DNA of 5,484 nt from Lachnospiraceae bacterium (lineage in GTDB: Bacteria; Bacillota; Clostridia; Lachnospirales; Lachnospiraceae), in assembly GCA_900755865.1 (NCBI GenBank), contig CAAEHZ010000046.1, positions 1 through 5,484 of the forward strand. The letters are read 5' to 3'. How positions within the stretch are numbered: position 1 is the stretch's first letter; every line of letters starts with the position of its first letter. The notes beneath the pieces are model-generated. The model worked only from the letters and a program-made list of their open reading frames with translations. It was not told the origin of the DNA and did not search any database. Shown in pieces: positions 1 to 5,484 of the stretch. Both the position numbers and the translations under genes were made by a program.

Positions 1-240
1 ATTGCCGGCATGAATCCAAAATATTTCTGCCGTTATTTCCGTAGTCTGACAGGGCGTACTCCGATTGACTACCTGAACTATTATCGGATTGAATGTGCCA
101 GCGAAATGCTTTCCACAAAGGATATCACCATCAGAGAGGTTTCGATTTCCTGCGGATTTAATGATGAAAGTTATTTTATAAAAACCTTTAGCAAGTATAA
201 AGGCATCACCCCCAAGCAATTTATGAAGTCACCCTTTTAA
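1..240 (+). CDS. AraC-family transcriptional regulator, C-terminal DNA-binding part (5' end outside window)
   Basis: This is the last 79 residues of an AraC/XylS-type regulator; the reading frame is open from base 1, so the ATG at base 10 is an internal methionine and not the start. The visible part covers most of the double helix-turn-helix domain. It holds the end of the first recognition region (NPKYFCRYFRSLTG), the linker helix (DYLNYYRIECASEML) and the second helix-turn-helix with the family signature ending in CGFNDESYFIKTFSKYKGITP. In AraC proteins this domain binds promoter DNA of nearby sugar genes, usually as an activator. The N-terminal part is missing, so a sugar-sensing cupin, a two-component receiver or a membrane sensor are all possible. 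It converges on the minus-strand sugar operon, which it may control; that link is inference from position. The family assignment is firm, the target is not. Confidence 0.93.
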   Translation: MAGMNPKYFCRYFRSLTGRTPIDYLNYYRIECASEMLSTKDITIREVSISCGFNDESYFIKTFSKYKGITPKQFMKSPF

Positions 241-247
241 CAGGCTT

Positions 248-280
248 CTGCAGGTCTGCCGTGCAGGTTCTATTTTTCTG
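248..280 (+). terminator. Possible intrinsic terminator of the araC-type gene
   Basis: Eight bases after the regulator's TAA stop, bases 248-254 (CTGCAGG) can pair with 259-266 (CCGTGCAG), with one bulged G at 261 and a four-base TCTG loop. An interrupted T-rich run, TTCTATTTTTCTG, follows on the plus strand. The stem is only seven pairs and the T run starts late, so this is a weak candidate. Read on the minus strand the same hairpin is followed by AAGCCTG and not by a T run, so it would not stop the opposing operon. It overlaps the last codons of the GH42 gene. Confidence 0.4.
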
Positions 281-2285
281 TTTTCAGGATTCTGACCTCC
301 AGAGGTGCCATCTGCCTTTTACCGGAGCAGCTTTCTCCGGTGAGGATGTCCTCCCCCTCCGGGAACTCCACCTCCTGGGGATTCTCCGACCAGTTAATAA
401 AGAAGAGATACCGGTGGCTGTCGTTTTCTCTGACAGAAAGGGTAACTTCCTTCGGAAGCTGCGGATAACAGCGCACTCCTGCCTCCTCCAGCCGTTTTTG
501 ATAAAAGGTGCGTAAAAAGACTTTTTCCGGTCTTGCCGCCAGATACCAGGTCTGCCCCTTTCCCAGAACATGACTGGTCAGCGCCGGCATCCCCTGATAC
601 CAGGAATCTGTGTATACCGCCTGTACCTCCGCGGTAAGCGGGTGAATCAGTTCACAGTAATCCCGACACTTCCATACAGTATTTTGATCCTCTGCTTCCA
701 AACCTTTGACCTGCCGAAACCCGATTTTCTCCTCCGGGTATAGGAAGTTGGTTTCTTCCACCCAGATTCCCGCCAGTTCCTTTAAGGGGCCGGGAAAGCC
801 ACCTAAAAAGCACAAATCATTTTCATCCACAATTCCGCTGAAAAAGGTAATTATCAGGCAGCCGCCGTTTTTCACAAAGTCTGTCAGCCTTTCCGCCATT
901 CCCTTTTTCACCAGATACAGCATGGGAGCTGCAACCAGCCTGTATCTTTCCAGGGACTGTCCTTCCTCGATAATGTCCACATCCACCCCAAGCTCCCTGA
1001 AAGCAGCGTACTGCTCCCGGACAATCTCCTCATGAAGCTTATCTCTTCTCGGTCCCTTGGAGCCTTCTATTGCCCATCGGTTATTCCAGTCATAGAGAAT
1101 TGCCACCTGGGCTTTTACATTGGTTTCCAACAGTTCTGCCGCCTTTTCCAGTTGTTTTCCAAGCTGTGCCACTTCCCTGAAAACCCGGGTATTCTCATGC
1201 CCACAGTGCCCCACAACCGCTCCGTGAAACTTTTCATATGCCCCTCTGCTTTTCCTCCACTGGAAATACTGTACCGTATTTGCCCCGTGGGCAACCGCCT
1301 GTAAGCATGCCGGAATATGCAGCCCCGGTGCCTTCGGCTTTCCCACCTCTGCCCAGTTTGTCATGGATGGCGTTGTTTCCATCAGCCAGAAGGGCTCCCG
1401 CTTTAAGGAACGGATAACATCATATTCAAAGCCCGCCTGTATGGCTGTTTCTCTGTCGGAAAGCCGCCCCCATTCCGGATAACAGTCCGTGGAGGTAAAG
1501 TCCAGATGCTCCGCCATCCTGTGATAATCCACTTCCAGAAAGCTGCCTATCATATTCGTCGTCACGGGGATTTCAGAAGAATATTTCCGCACCGCCCGGA
1601 TTTCCATATTCATAAACTCCACCGTCTGCGCCGTTACAAACCGCTTCCAGTCCAGTTCCAGACCCTGTACCGCCTGCTCTCCGATGGGTGAAGGGGATTC
1701 TATCTGCTCCCAGGAGGTATATTTCTTTGACCAGAAGCCTGTCCACCATGCCTGATTTAACTCCGCGAGGGAACCGTACTTTTTCTTTAAAAAGTCCCGG
1801 AAGGCTTCCTGACAGAGGGGACAATGACATTCCCCGTGATATTCGTTGGAAATATGCCAGGCAATCACTGCCGGATGCTTTCCATACCTTTCTGCCAGCC
1901 TCTCGTCAATTTCCGTTACAAGCTGCCTGTAAACAGCGGAAGTATAACAGTGATTCATCCGCATCCCGTACAGATTTCTGGTACGATCCGGGCGCACCCG
2001 CAGAACCTCCGGATATTTTTCCGCCAGCCACGCAGGTCTTGCCCCGCTGGGGGTTGCCAGTATAACCTGAATCCCATTTTCATGCAGGTTGTCCATTACT
2101 TTATCCAGCCAGCCAAAGTCCCAGACACCCTCCTCAGGCTCCAGCGCCGCCCAGGCAAAGACGCCCAGCGTTACCGTATTGATATGTGCCAGCTTCATCA
2201 TCCGTATGTCCTCTGTCAGAATATCCGGAGCAGAAAGCCACTGCTCCGGATAATAATCTGCACCATGGATAAATTTTTCATTCAT
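270..2285 (-). CDS. GH42 beta-galactosidase, cytoplasmic
   Basis: This is a glycoside hydrolase family 42 enzyme, which releases terminal beta-D-galactose (in some members alpha-L-arabinopyranose) with retention of configuration. With the chosen start it has 671 residues, normal for the family. A TIM barrel fills about residues 5-385, with the WHISNEY acid/base motif (Glu148) and the LMETTPS nucleophile motif (Glu303). The strand after that, with QYFQWRKSRGAYEKFHGA, is a hallmark of the family. Cys113, Cys153, Cys155 and Cys158 (NHCYT and GECHCPLC) match the zinc-binding cluster of many GH42 proteins. The trimerisation domain lies at about 390-600 and a small beta domain ends the protein. There is no signal peptide, so it acts on imported sugar. 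The start at 2285 is preferred because GGAGAGGG sits just ahead of it; an upstream ATG at 2300 adds five residues but lacks a ribosome site. It is the last gene of the operon, 17 bases after its neighbour. The exact substrate cannot be read from the sequence. Confidence 0.96.
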   Translation of the reverse strand: MNEKFIHGADYYPEQWLSAPDILTEDIRMMKLAHINTVTLGVFAWAALEPEEGVWDFGWLDKVMDNLHENGIQVILATPSGARPAWLAEKYPEVLRVRPDRTRNLYGMRMNHCYTSAVYRQLVTEIDERLAERYGKHPAVIAWHISNEYHGECHCPLCQEAFRDFLKKKYGSLAELNQAWWTGFWSKKYTSWEQIESPSPIGEQAVQGLELDWKRFVTAQTVEFMNMEIRAVRKYSSEIPVTTNMIGSFLEVDYHRMAEHLDFTSTDCYPEWGRLSDRETAIQAGFEYDVIRSLKREPFWLMETTPSMTNWAEVGKPKAPGLHIPACLQAVAHGANTVQYFQWRKSRGAYEKFHGAVVGHCGHENTRVFREVAQLGKQLEKAAELLETNVKAQVAILYDWNNRWAIEGSKGPRRDKLHEEIVREQYAAFRELGVDVDIIEEGQSLERYRLVAAPMLYLVKKGMAERLTDFVKNGGCLIITFFSGIVDENDLCFLGGFPGPLKELAGIWVEETNFLYPEEKIGFRQVKGLEAEDQNTVWKCRDYCELIHPLTAEVQAVYTDSWYQGMPALTSHVLGKGQTWYLAARPEKVFLRTFYQKRLEEAGVRCYPQLPKEVTLSVRENDSHRYLFFINWSENPQEVEFPEGEDILTGESCSGKRQMAPLEVRILKTEK

Positions 2286-2290
2286 GGTAT

Positions 2291-2298
2291 CCCTCTCC
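2291..2298 (-). promoter_or_regulatory. Ribosome binding site that sets the GH42 start
   Basis: On the minus strand GGAGAGGG lies five bases before the ATG at 2285-2283. The longer candidate start at 2300 would place this sequence inside the coding region and is itself preceded by the A/T-rich TTTTTAAAATAGAA with no purine-rich site. Choosing 2285 also leaves a normal 17-base gap after the TAG stop of the upstream gene. Confidence 0.75.
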
Positions 2299-2302
2299 AT
2301 TT

Positions 2303-3277
2303 CTATTTTAAAAAGTCGGAAACTCTGGCGGCAACGTCAATGCCTTCTATGATTGCCGCTTCATTGGTATAGTCTGTGATATTGATGGCAAACAGCCGCT
2401 CTGACCTTTCCGGGAAACGCCGGATACCGTAAAATTCCAGCTCCGGTGCCACATGAATAATCGCTGCCTTTTCAAAGCCCGGCTTTTCAATATGTAAATT
2501 ATCCCGGAGGGCATAGGCAAACTTTCGGAATCCCGCATAGGCATCCGACAGAGTAAAGATATCCAAATCCGGCAGCTTTATGGGAATCCGGCTGAATATG
2601 GTTTCGCCGTAAAGGGTATTATGGCAGCACATCATATCCGAAGCATCAAAGGCAATTCCATGCTCCTGCATGACAAAGTCCAGATTGATTTTTCCAATCA
2701 GACAGTCCTTCTTCTCCACCGCATCCGGTGCCATATACTTTTTCAGGGCATCCCCGGAAATGCCGCTCCACTTGACAGCCCCCTCCGCCTCTGTTTTTTC
2801 CTGCTTCCATGGAAGCTGTGCCATTCCAAGGCTGCTGCCGAAGGAATCTCCGTCAATCAGTACCTTTGCATGTATTTCAAGGGTTTCCGTCTTACATTCT
2901 GCCAGGAGGACAACTTCCTTCTCTGACTGCTTTACATCAAAGGGGAAAATATGAGTCAGAACCGTTACCCCTGCCTCCTTTAACAGCCTTGCCAGAACCA
3001 GCTTGCATTTCTGGTCGAGAAAGACAGGACCTTCAATCCCTTCCTTCTTTCCTGCCTCCTGCCATATTTTTCCGGCATACTCTGCCGCCGTCCCGGAAAC
3101 CAGTTCCGGAAACAGGGTGATTTCCAGTCCGTTGGAGGCTGCGCCGCCCAGAGAACCCTTCTTTTCTGTCAGAAGCACCTGATAGCCCTTCTTTGCCAGC
3201 TCCAGCGCCGCAATACAGCCCTCAAGGCTTCCCCCGGTAATTACAATATCTGTTTCAACATTTTTCAAATGTCCCAT
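2303..3277 (-). CDS. Short, divergent FAD-dependent oxidoreductase-like protein
   Basis: This 324-residue protein resembles the FAD-dependent oxidoreductase group of its upstream neighbour (PF12831-like) but is about 180 residues shorter. Residues 9-45 form a Rossmann beta-alpha-beta start: DIVITGGSLEG, then an acidic residue after the second strand (LLTEKK, Glu38), then GSLGG. The dinucleotide motif reads GGSLEG where the neighbour has GGGCAG, so the middle conserved glycine is serine. LIDGDSFGS (140-148) corresponds to the IDATGDGD-type strand of the family, and YGIRRFPER (283-291) resembles the conserved REsRR segment. The C-terminal GQAAG-type FAD-binding helix of the family is absent; the end (LFAINITDYTNEAAIIEG) is only a loose echo. 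There is no signal peptide or membrane segment. GGAGG seven bases before the ATG fixes the start. It lies between the full-length oxidoreductase and the GH42 gene. It may be a partner subunit, a reduced-function paralogue or an enzyme on its own. FAD binding is likely but not certain; the substrate is unknown. Confidence 0.83.
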   Translation of the reverse strand: MGHLKNVETDIVITGGSLEGCIAALELAKKGYQVLLTEKKGSLGGAASNGLEITLFPELVSGTAAEYAGKIWQEAGKKEGIEGPVFLDQKCKLVLARLLKEAGVTVLTHIFPFDVKQSEKEVVLLAECKTETLEIHAKVLIDGDSFGSSLGMAQLPWKQEKTEAEGAVKWSGISGDALKKYMAPDAVEKKDCLIGKINLDFVMQEHGIAFDASDMMCCHNTLYGETIFSRIPIKLPDLDIFTLSDAYAGFRKFAYALRDNLHIEKPGFEKAAIIHVAPELEFYGIRRFPERSERLFAINITDYTNEAAIIEGIDVAARVSDFLK

Positions 3278-3284
3278 GTTCCTG

Positions 3285-3289
3285 CCTCC
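3285..3289 (-). promoter_or_regulatory. Ribosome binding site of the short FAD oxidoreductase-like gene
   Basis: GGAGG on the minus strand stands seven bases before the ATG at 3277-3275, inside the 15-base gap after the TAA of the upstream oxidoreductase. This close to ideal site fixes the start and indicates that the short protein has its own efficient translation start and is not a decaying remnant. Confidence 0.8.
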
Positions 3290-3292
3290 GTT

Positions 3293-4801
3293 TTACTTGA
3301 TTTTCAACTCATGAAGTCTTTCCTCACTTCCCAGATAAACATTCTGGCGAAGCAGTTCCTTCTGTACTTTTCTGATATCGACTGCGCTGACAGGCTCCTC
3401 ATCCTTTACGGCAATTCCTGCCGCCGCACCTGCCGCCTGTCCAAGTGCCATCCCCGCAGACTGATACCGGAGCATGGTCTGGGGCACCGCCGATACGCTC
3501 TTTCCGCTTGCCACCAGCAGATTTTCAATTTTCTGGGGAATCATAACCGAGAAGGGAATATCCACCGTTGCGTTGCTGACAAACTCATTGGTGAGCTTGA
3601 AATTCATCTGCTTCGGTCTGCAGGCAATTACATCCTCCTCATAAATATCCTCTTCTGCCAAATCCTTTGATTTTGCATACCTCGCATCCTCTGTCAGGTT
3701 TCTGAGAATGTTATATTCAATATCCGTTCCGTTTGCCGTAGGGTCATCGGACTCAATTTTTCCAAGCACCTTCTTTTCATCCTTATCAAAGGTGGTATCC
3801 GCCTCAATTCCCCTGCTCACCCGGATTGCCAGTTCATCTGATACCTGCGCCACATAGGCATTTTCAAATCCGGGAATATTTTCCTTCATGAAATCTGCCA
3901 CATAATATGCAGCCTCATGGGCACGCTCCTCCGCATCTGACAAAACATAGGGGTCAAGGGAGCGGATTCTCCACATCTGGGAATTGATAACCGCCGTGTC
4001 TGTTCCCTTCATGCCGATAATACAGCAGGAATCCATGGAGAAAATGTCGCCCATTTCCTTTTTGAATCTGCCCTCTTTGATGGCATCCTGGAACAGGTTC
4101 CAGTCCTCACCGCCGGAGTGGGGGAAATACAGTACATCCCTGTCCAGCCATTCCTTCTCAAATTCGTGGAAATCCTTCATGGCATCAATACCGATGGGAA
4201 AGGTTTCCGGATGGTTCTTAAAGTGCAGATACAACTCCTCCAGATTGACATTGGCAAACTTAAAGGTCAGGGTTGCCATGCCACAGGCATATCTGGTAGG
4301 ACATTCTGCCTTCCATGCCATATCACATTCTCCCGTGGTATCAATTATCTGTTTTGCGCGAATCAGCGCCCTGCCATCCGGCGTATTTATCCAGACACCT
4401 GTAATCCGGCTTCCCTCTGTCTCCGGCTCCAGTGCCATGGTAGAATAAAGCACCTTAACCCCTGCTGCCTCCATCATTTCATCGAAGGTGACTTTCATCT
4501 GCTCCGGGTCATGTACCAGTCTGCCGTCAGGGAACTTCCACTTGGAGGTAGCAGCTCCCTTTCTTTCCATACGGTTCATCCATTCCAGTGCCACACCCTT
4601 CATGACAAGTCTGCCGTCCCTTGTGACAAAATGGTTATAGACATTGGAAATCATGCTGGTGCTGGCAAGTCCTCCCAGAAAGTTATTCCGCTCCAGCAGA
4701 ATGACCTTTGCTCCGGTCTGCCCCGCCCCCCATGCTGCTCCGCAGCCGGCACAGCCGCCACCGCAGACAAGCACATCTGTTTCTATTATCCGTTCTTTCA
4801 T
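3293..4801 (-). CDS. FAD-dependent oxidoreductase (PF12831-type), full length
   Basis: This is a 502-residue cytoplasmic flavoprotein of the FAD-dependent oxidoreductase group often found in sugar-use clusters. Residues 9-47 give the FAD-binding Rossmann start: DVLVCGGGCAGCGAA with a complete GxGxxG, Glu37 at the end of the second strand (LLERN) to bind the ribose, and FLGGLAS. IIDTTGECDMAW (152-163) matches the conserved second FAD-contact strand (usually IDATGDGDLA). IRVSRGIEADTTF (326-338) aligns with the family's REsRRI segment. ENLLVASGKSV (426-436) and MALGQAAGAAAGIAV (451-465) form the C-terminal FAD-binding region. Cysteines 13, 17 and 20 flank the glycine loop, and a Cys-Cys pair lies at 259-260. 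There is no signal peptide and no iron-sulphur cluster motif. It lies 19 bases after the permease gene and 15 before the short paralogue. Members are often called 'xanthan lyase' or simply FAD oxidoreductase; those labels carry little functional weight. The substrate is unknown; a sugar, a glycoside aglycone or a released acid or alcohol are options. Confidence 0.92.
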   Translation of the reverse strand: MKERIIETDVLVCGGGCAGCGAAWGAGQTGAKVILLERNNFLGGLASTSMISNVYNHFVTRDGRLVMKGVALEWMNRMERKGAATSKWKFPDGRLVHDPEQMKVTFDEMMEAAGVKVLYSTMALEPETEGSRITGVWINTPDGRALIRAKQIIDTTGECDMAWKAECPTRYACGMATLTFKFANVNLEELYLHFKNHPETFPIGIDAMKDFHEFEKEWLDRDVLYFPHSGGEDWNLFQDAIKEGRFKKEMGDIFSMDSCCIIGMKGTDTAVINSQMWRIRSLDPYVLSDAEERAHEAAYYVADFMKENIPGFENAYVAQVSDELAIRVSRGIEADTTFDKDEKKVLGKIESDDPTANGTDIEYNILRNLTEDARYAKSKDLAEEDIYEEDVIACRPKQMNFKLTNEFVSNATVDIPFSVMIPQKIENLLVASGKSVSAVPQTMLRYQSAGMALGQAAGAAAGIAVKDEEPVSAVDIRKVQKELLRQNVYLGSEERLHELKIK

Positions 4802-4810
4802 TTTCGCTTT

Positions 4811-4817
4811 TTCCTTT
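4811..4817 (-). promoter_or_regulatory. Probable ribosome binding site of the full-length FAD oxidoreductase gene
   Basis: AAAGGAA on the minus strand sits nine bases before the ATG at 4801-4799, within the 19-base gap after the permease stop. The match is moderate and the spacing slightly long, but no other start in frame places the GGGCAG motif at the usual distance from the N-terminus. Confidence 0.6.
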
Positions 4818-4820
4818 CTA

Positions 4821-5484
4821 CTAATTTTTCATGCCTGTGGTTGCAATTCCCTGTACAAAATACTTCTGCAGGAAGATAAACAGAATAACAACGGGAAGCA
4901 TGCTGACACAGGACATTGCAATAATACTGTTCCAGTTCACCACGGAATCCGCATCAATCGCCAGGCGGAGTCCCAGAGAAACCGGATATTTTGTCACCCT
5001 GTCGATATAAAGCAGGGGATTGAAAAAGTCGTTCCAGGTCCAGACTGTCTGGAACAGTGCCGCCGATACAATAGGCGGCTTTGCCAGAGGTAAAATAACC
5101 TTTAACAGAATCTGGAATCTGCCCGCCCCGTCAATGTAGGCTGCCTCGTCCAAATCCGTGGGAATCCCTCTGAAAAACTGAATCAGCAGGTAGCTGAAAA
5201 AGGGATTTACCGCCAGAATTGCCATGGCATAAAAGGGAATATAGCTGTTCAGCCAGCCAAATCTGTTAAACAGAATATATCTTGGAATCATAATGACCGT
5301 ATTGGGCAGCATCATTGTAGACAGCATCGCCGTCATCAGAATCTTTTTCCCCTTAAAATGAAATCTGGAAAAGCCGTATGCCACAAACACCGCGGAAACT
5401 ACCGTAAAGATAACGGTGGGAAAAACCAGCTTACAGGAATTTAACAGAAATCTGGTAAAGGGAACCGCCGCTGTGGAGCTCCAG
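4821..5484 (-). CDS. ABC sugar transporter permease, CUT1/MalG type (5' end outside window)
   Basis: The frame is open to the right edge, giving 220 visible residues out of the roughly 270-300 usual for the family; the GTG at 5390 is an internal valine, since upstream codons continue the conserved PFTRFLLNSCKLVF and SAVFVAYGFSRF segment. This is an inner-membrane permease of the binding-protein-dependent transporters that import oligosaccharides. About five hydrophobic segments are visible. The cytoplasmic EAA loop (EAAYIDGAGRF through VILP, bases 5088-5147), which docks the ATPase, is intact. VWTWNDFFNPLLYI and the C-terminus FVQGIATTGMKN are typical of the MalG-like partner. The first membrane helix lies outside the window. 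The solute-binding protein and the other permease are expected just upstream; no ATPase gene is seen here, and such systems in Firmicutes often share one ATPase encoded elsewhere (MsmX-like). It is the first visible gene of the operon. The transported sugar cannot be named from the permease. Confidence 0.95.
   Translation of the reverse strand, partial: WSSTAAVPFTRFLLNSCKLVFPTVIFTVVSAVFVAYGFSRFHFKGKKILMTAMLSTMMLPNTVIMIPRYILFNRFGWLNSYIPFYAMAILAVNPFFSYLLIQFFRGIPTDLDEAAYIDGAGRFQILLKVILPLAKPPIVSAALFQTVWTWNDFFNPLLYIDRVTKYPVSLGLRLAIDADSVVNWNSIIAMSCVSMLPVVILFIFLQKYFVQGIATTGMKN
5088..5147 (-). other. EAA motif (ATPase-docking loop) of the ABC permease
   Basis: The codons for Glu-Ala-Ala, a glycine three residues later and Val-Ile-Leu-Pro nine residues after that fit the EAA-x3-G-x9-I-x-LP consensus of binding-protein-dependent permeases. 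The loop is complete, which argues for a working transporter. Confidence 0.9.

Noticed and set aside
10..12. ATG at base 10 as the start of a small 76-residue regulator
   Set aside because: It falls inside the AraC helix-turn-helix domain and the frame is open upstream to the window edge, so the gene is cut by the window and is not a mini-regulator.
1824..2372. A 182-codon plus-strand open frame opposite the GH42 N-terminus
   Set aside because: Antisense to the catalytic domain of GH42 and crossing an operon gene boundary, with low-complexity translation and no recognised domain.
2303..3277. The short FAD protein as a frameshifted or degraded pseudogene
   Set aside because: It has an intact frame, a strong ribosome site, normal spacing to both neighbours and family-like segments at both ends, so a shortened functional protein is more likely.
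4118..4879. A 253-codon open frame on the plus strand opposite the FAD oxidoreductase and permease genes
   Set aside because: It lies antisense to two genes with clear family motifs, its translation is rich in Cys, His and Pro with no recognisable domain, and no ribosome site was seen. It is a shadow of minus-strand codon use.
5388..5390. GTG as the start of the permease gene
   Set aside because: The frame stays open to the window edge and the 31 codons before it encode conserved permease sequence including RFLLNS, so it is an internal valine.

Overview
The window looks like part of a carbohydrate-use locus from a Gram-positive, gut-type Clostridia (a Lachnospiraceae-like bacterium is the best guess). 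The basis is protein style (a GH42 galactosidase with the Firmicutes-type cysteine cluster, a CUT1 sugar permease, an AraC regulator), short gene gaps and purine-rich ribosome binding sites. The lineage is an inference; no rRNA or marker gene is present.

Layout: bases 1-240 (+ strand) hold the C-terminal DNA-binding end of an AraC-family regulator that began before the window. It converges on a four-gene minus-strand block that fills the rest. In transcription order (right to left) these are: the C-terminal three quarters of a MalG-type ABC sugar permease (4821-5484, cut by the window edge); a 502-residue FAD-dependent oxidoreductase (3293-4801); a much shorter, divergent FAD-dependent oxidoreductase-like protein (2303-3277); and a cytoplasmic GH42 beta-galactosidase (270-2285). 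Gaps between the four genes are 19, 15 and 17 bases and two of them carry clear Shine-Dalgarno sequences, so they very likely form one operon whose promoter lies beyond base 5484. No intergenic stretch exceeds 30 bases. No tRNA, rRNA, CRISPR, insertion sequence or attachment site was seen.

How the parts may work together: the permease, with solute-binding and partner-permease genes presumably upstream, imports a small glycoside or oligosaccharide. GH42 then removes a beta-galactosyl (or related) residue inside the cell. The two flavoproteins between transporter and hydrolase are the unusual part. They suggest a redox step on the imported sugar, its aglycone or a released product. The short flavoprotein has lost canonical FAD-binding features and sits directly after the full-length one, so a two-subunit enzyme is an attractive but unproven idea.
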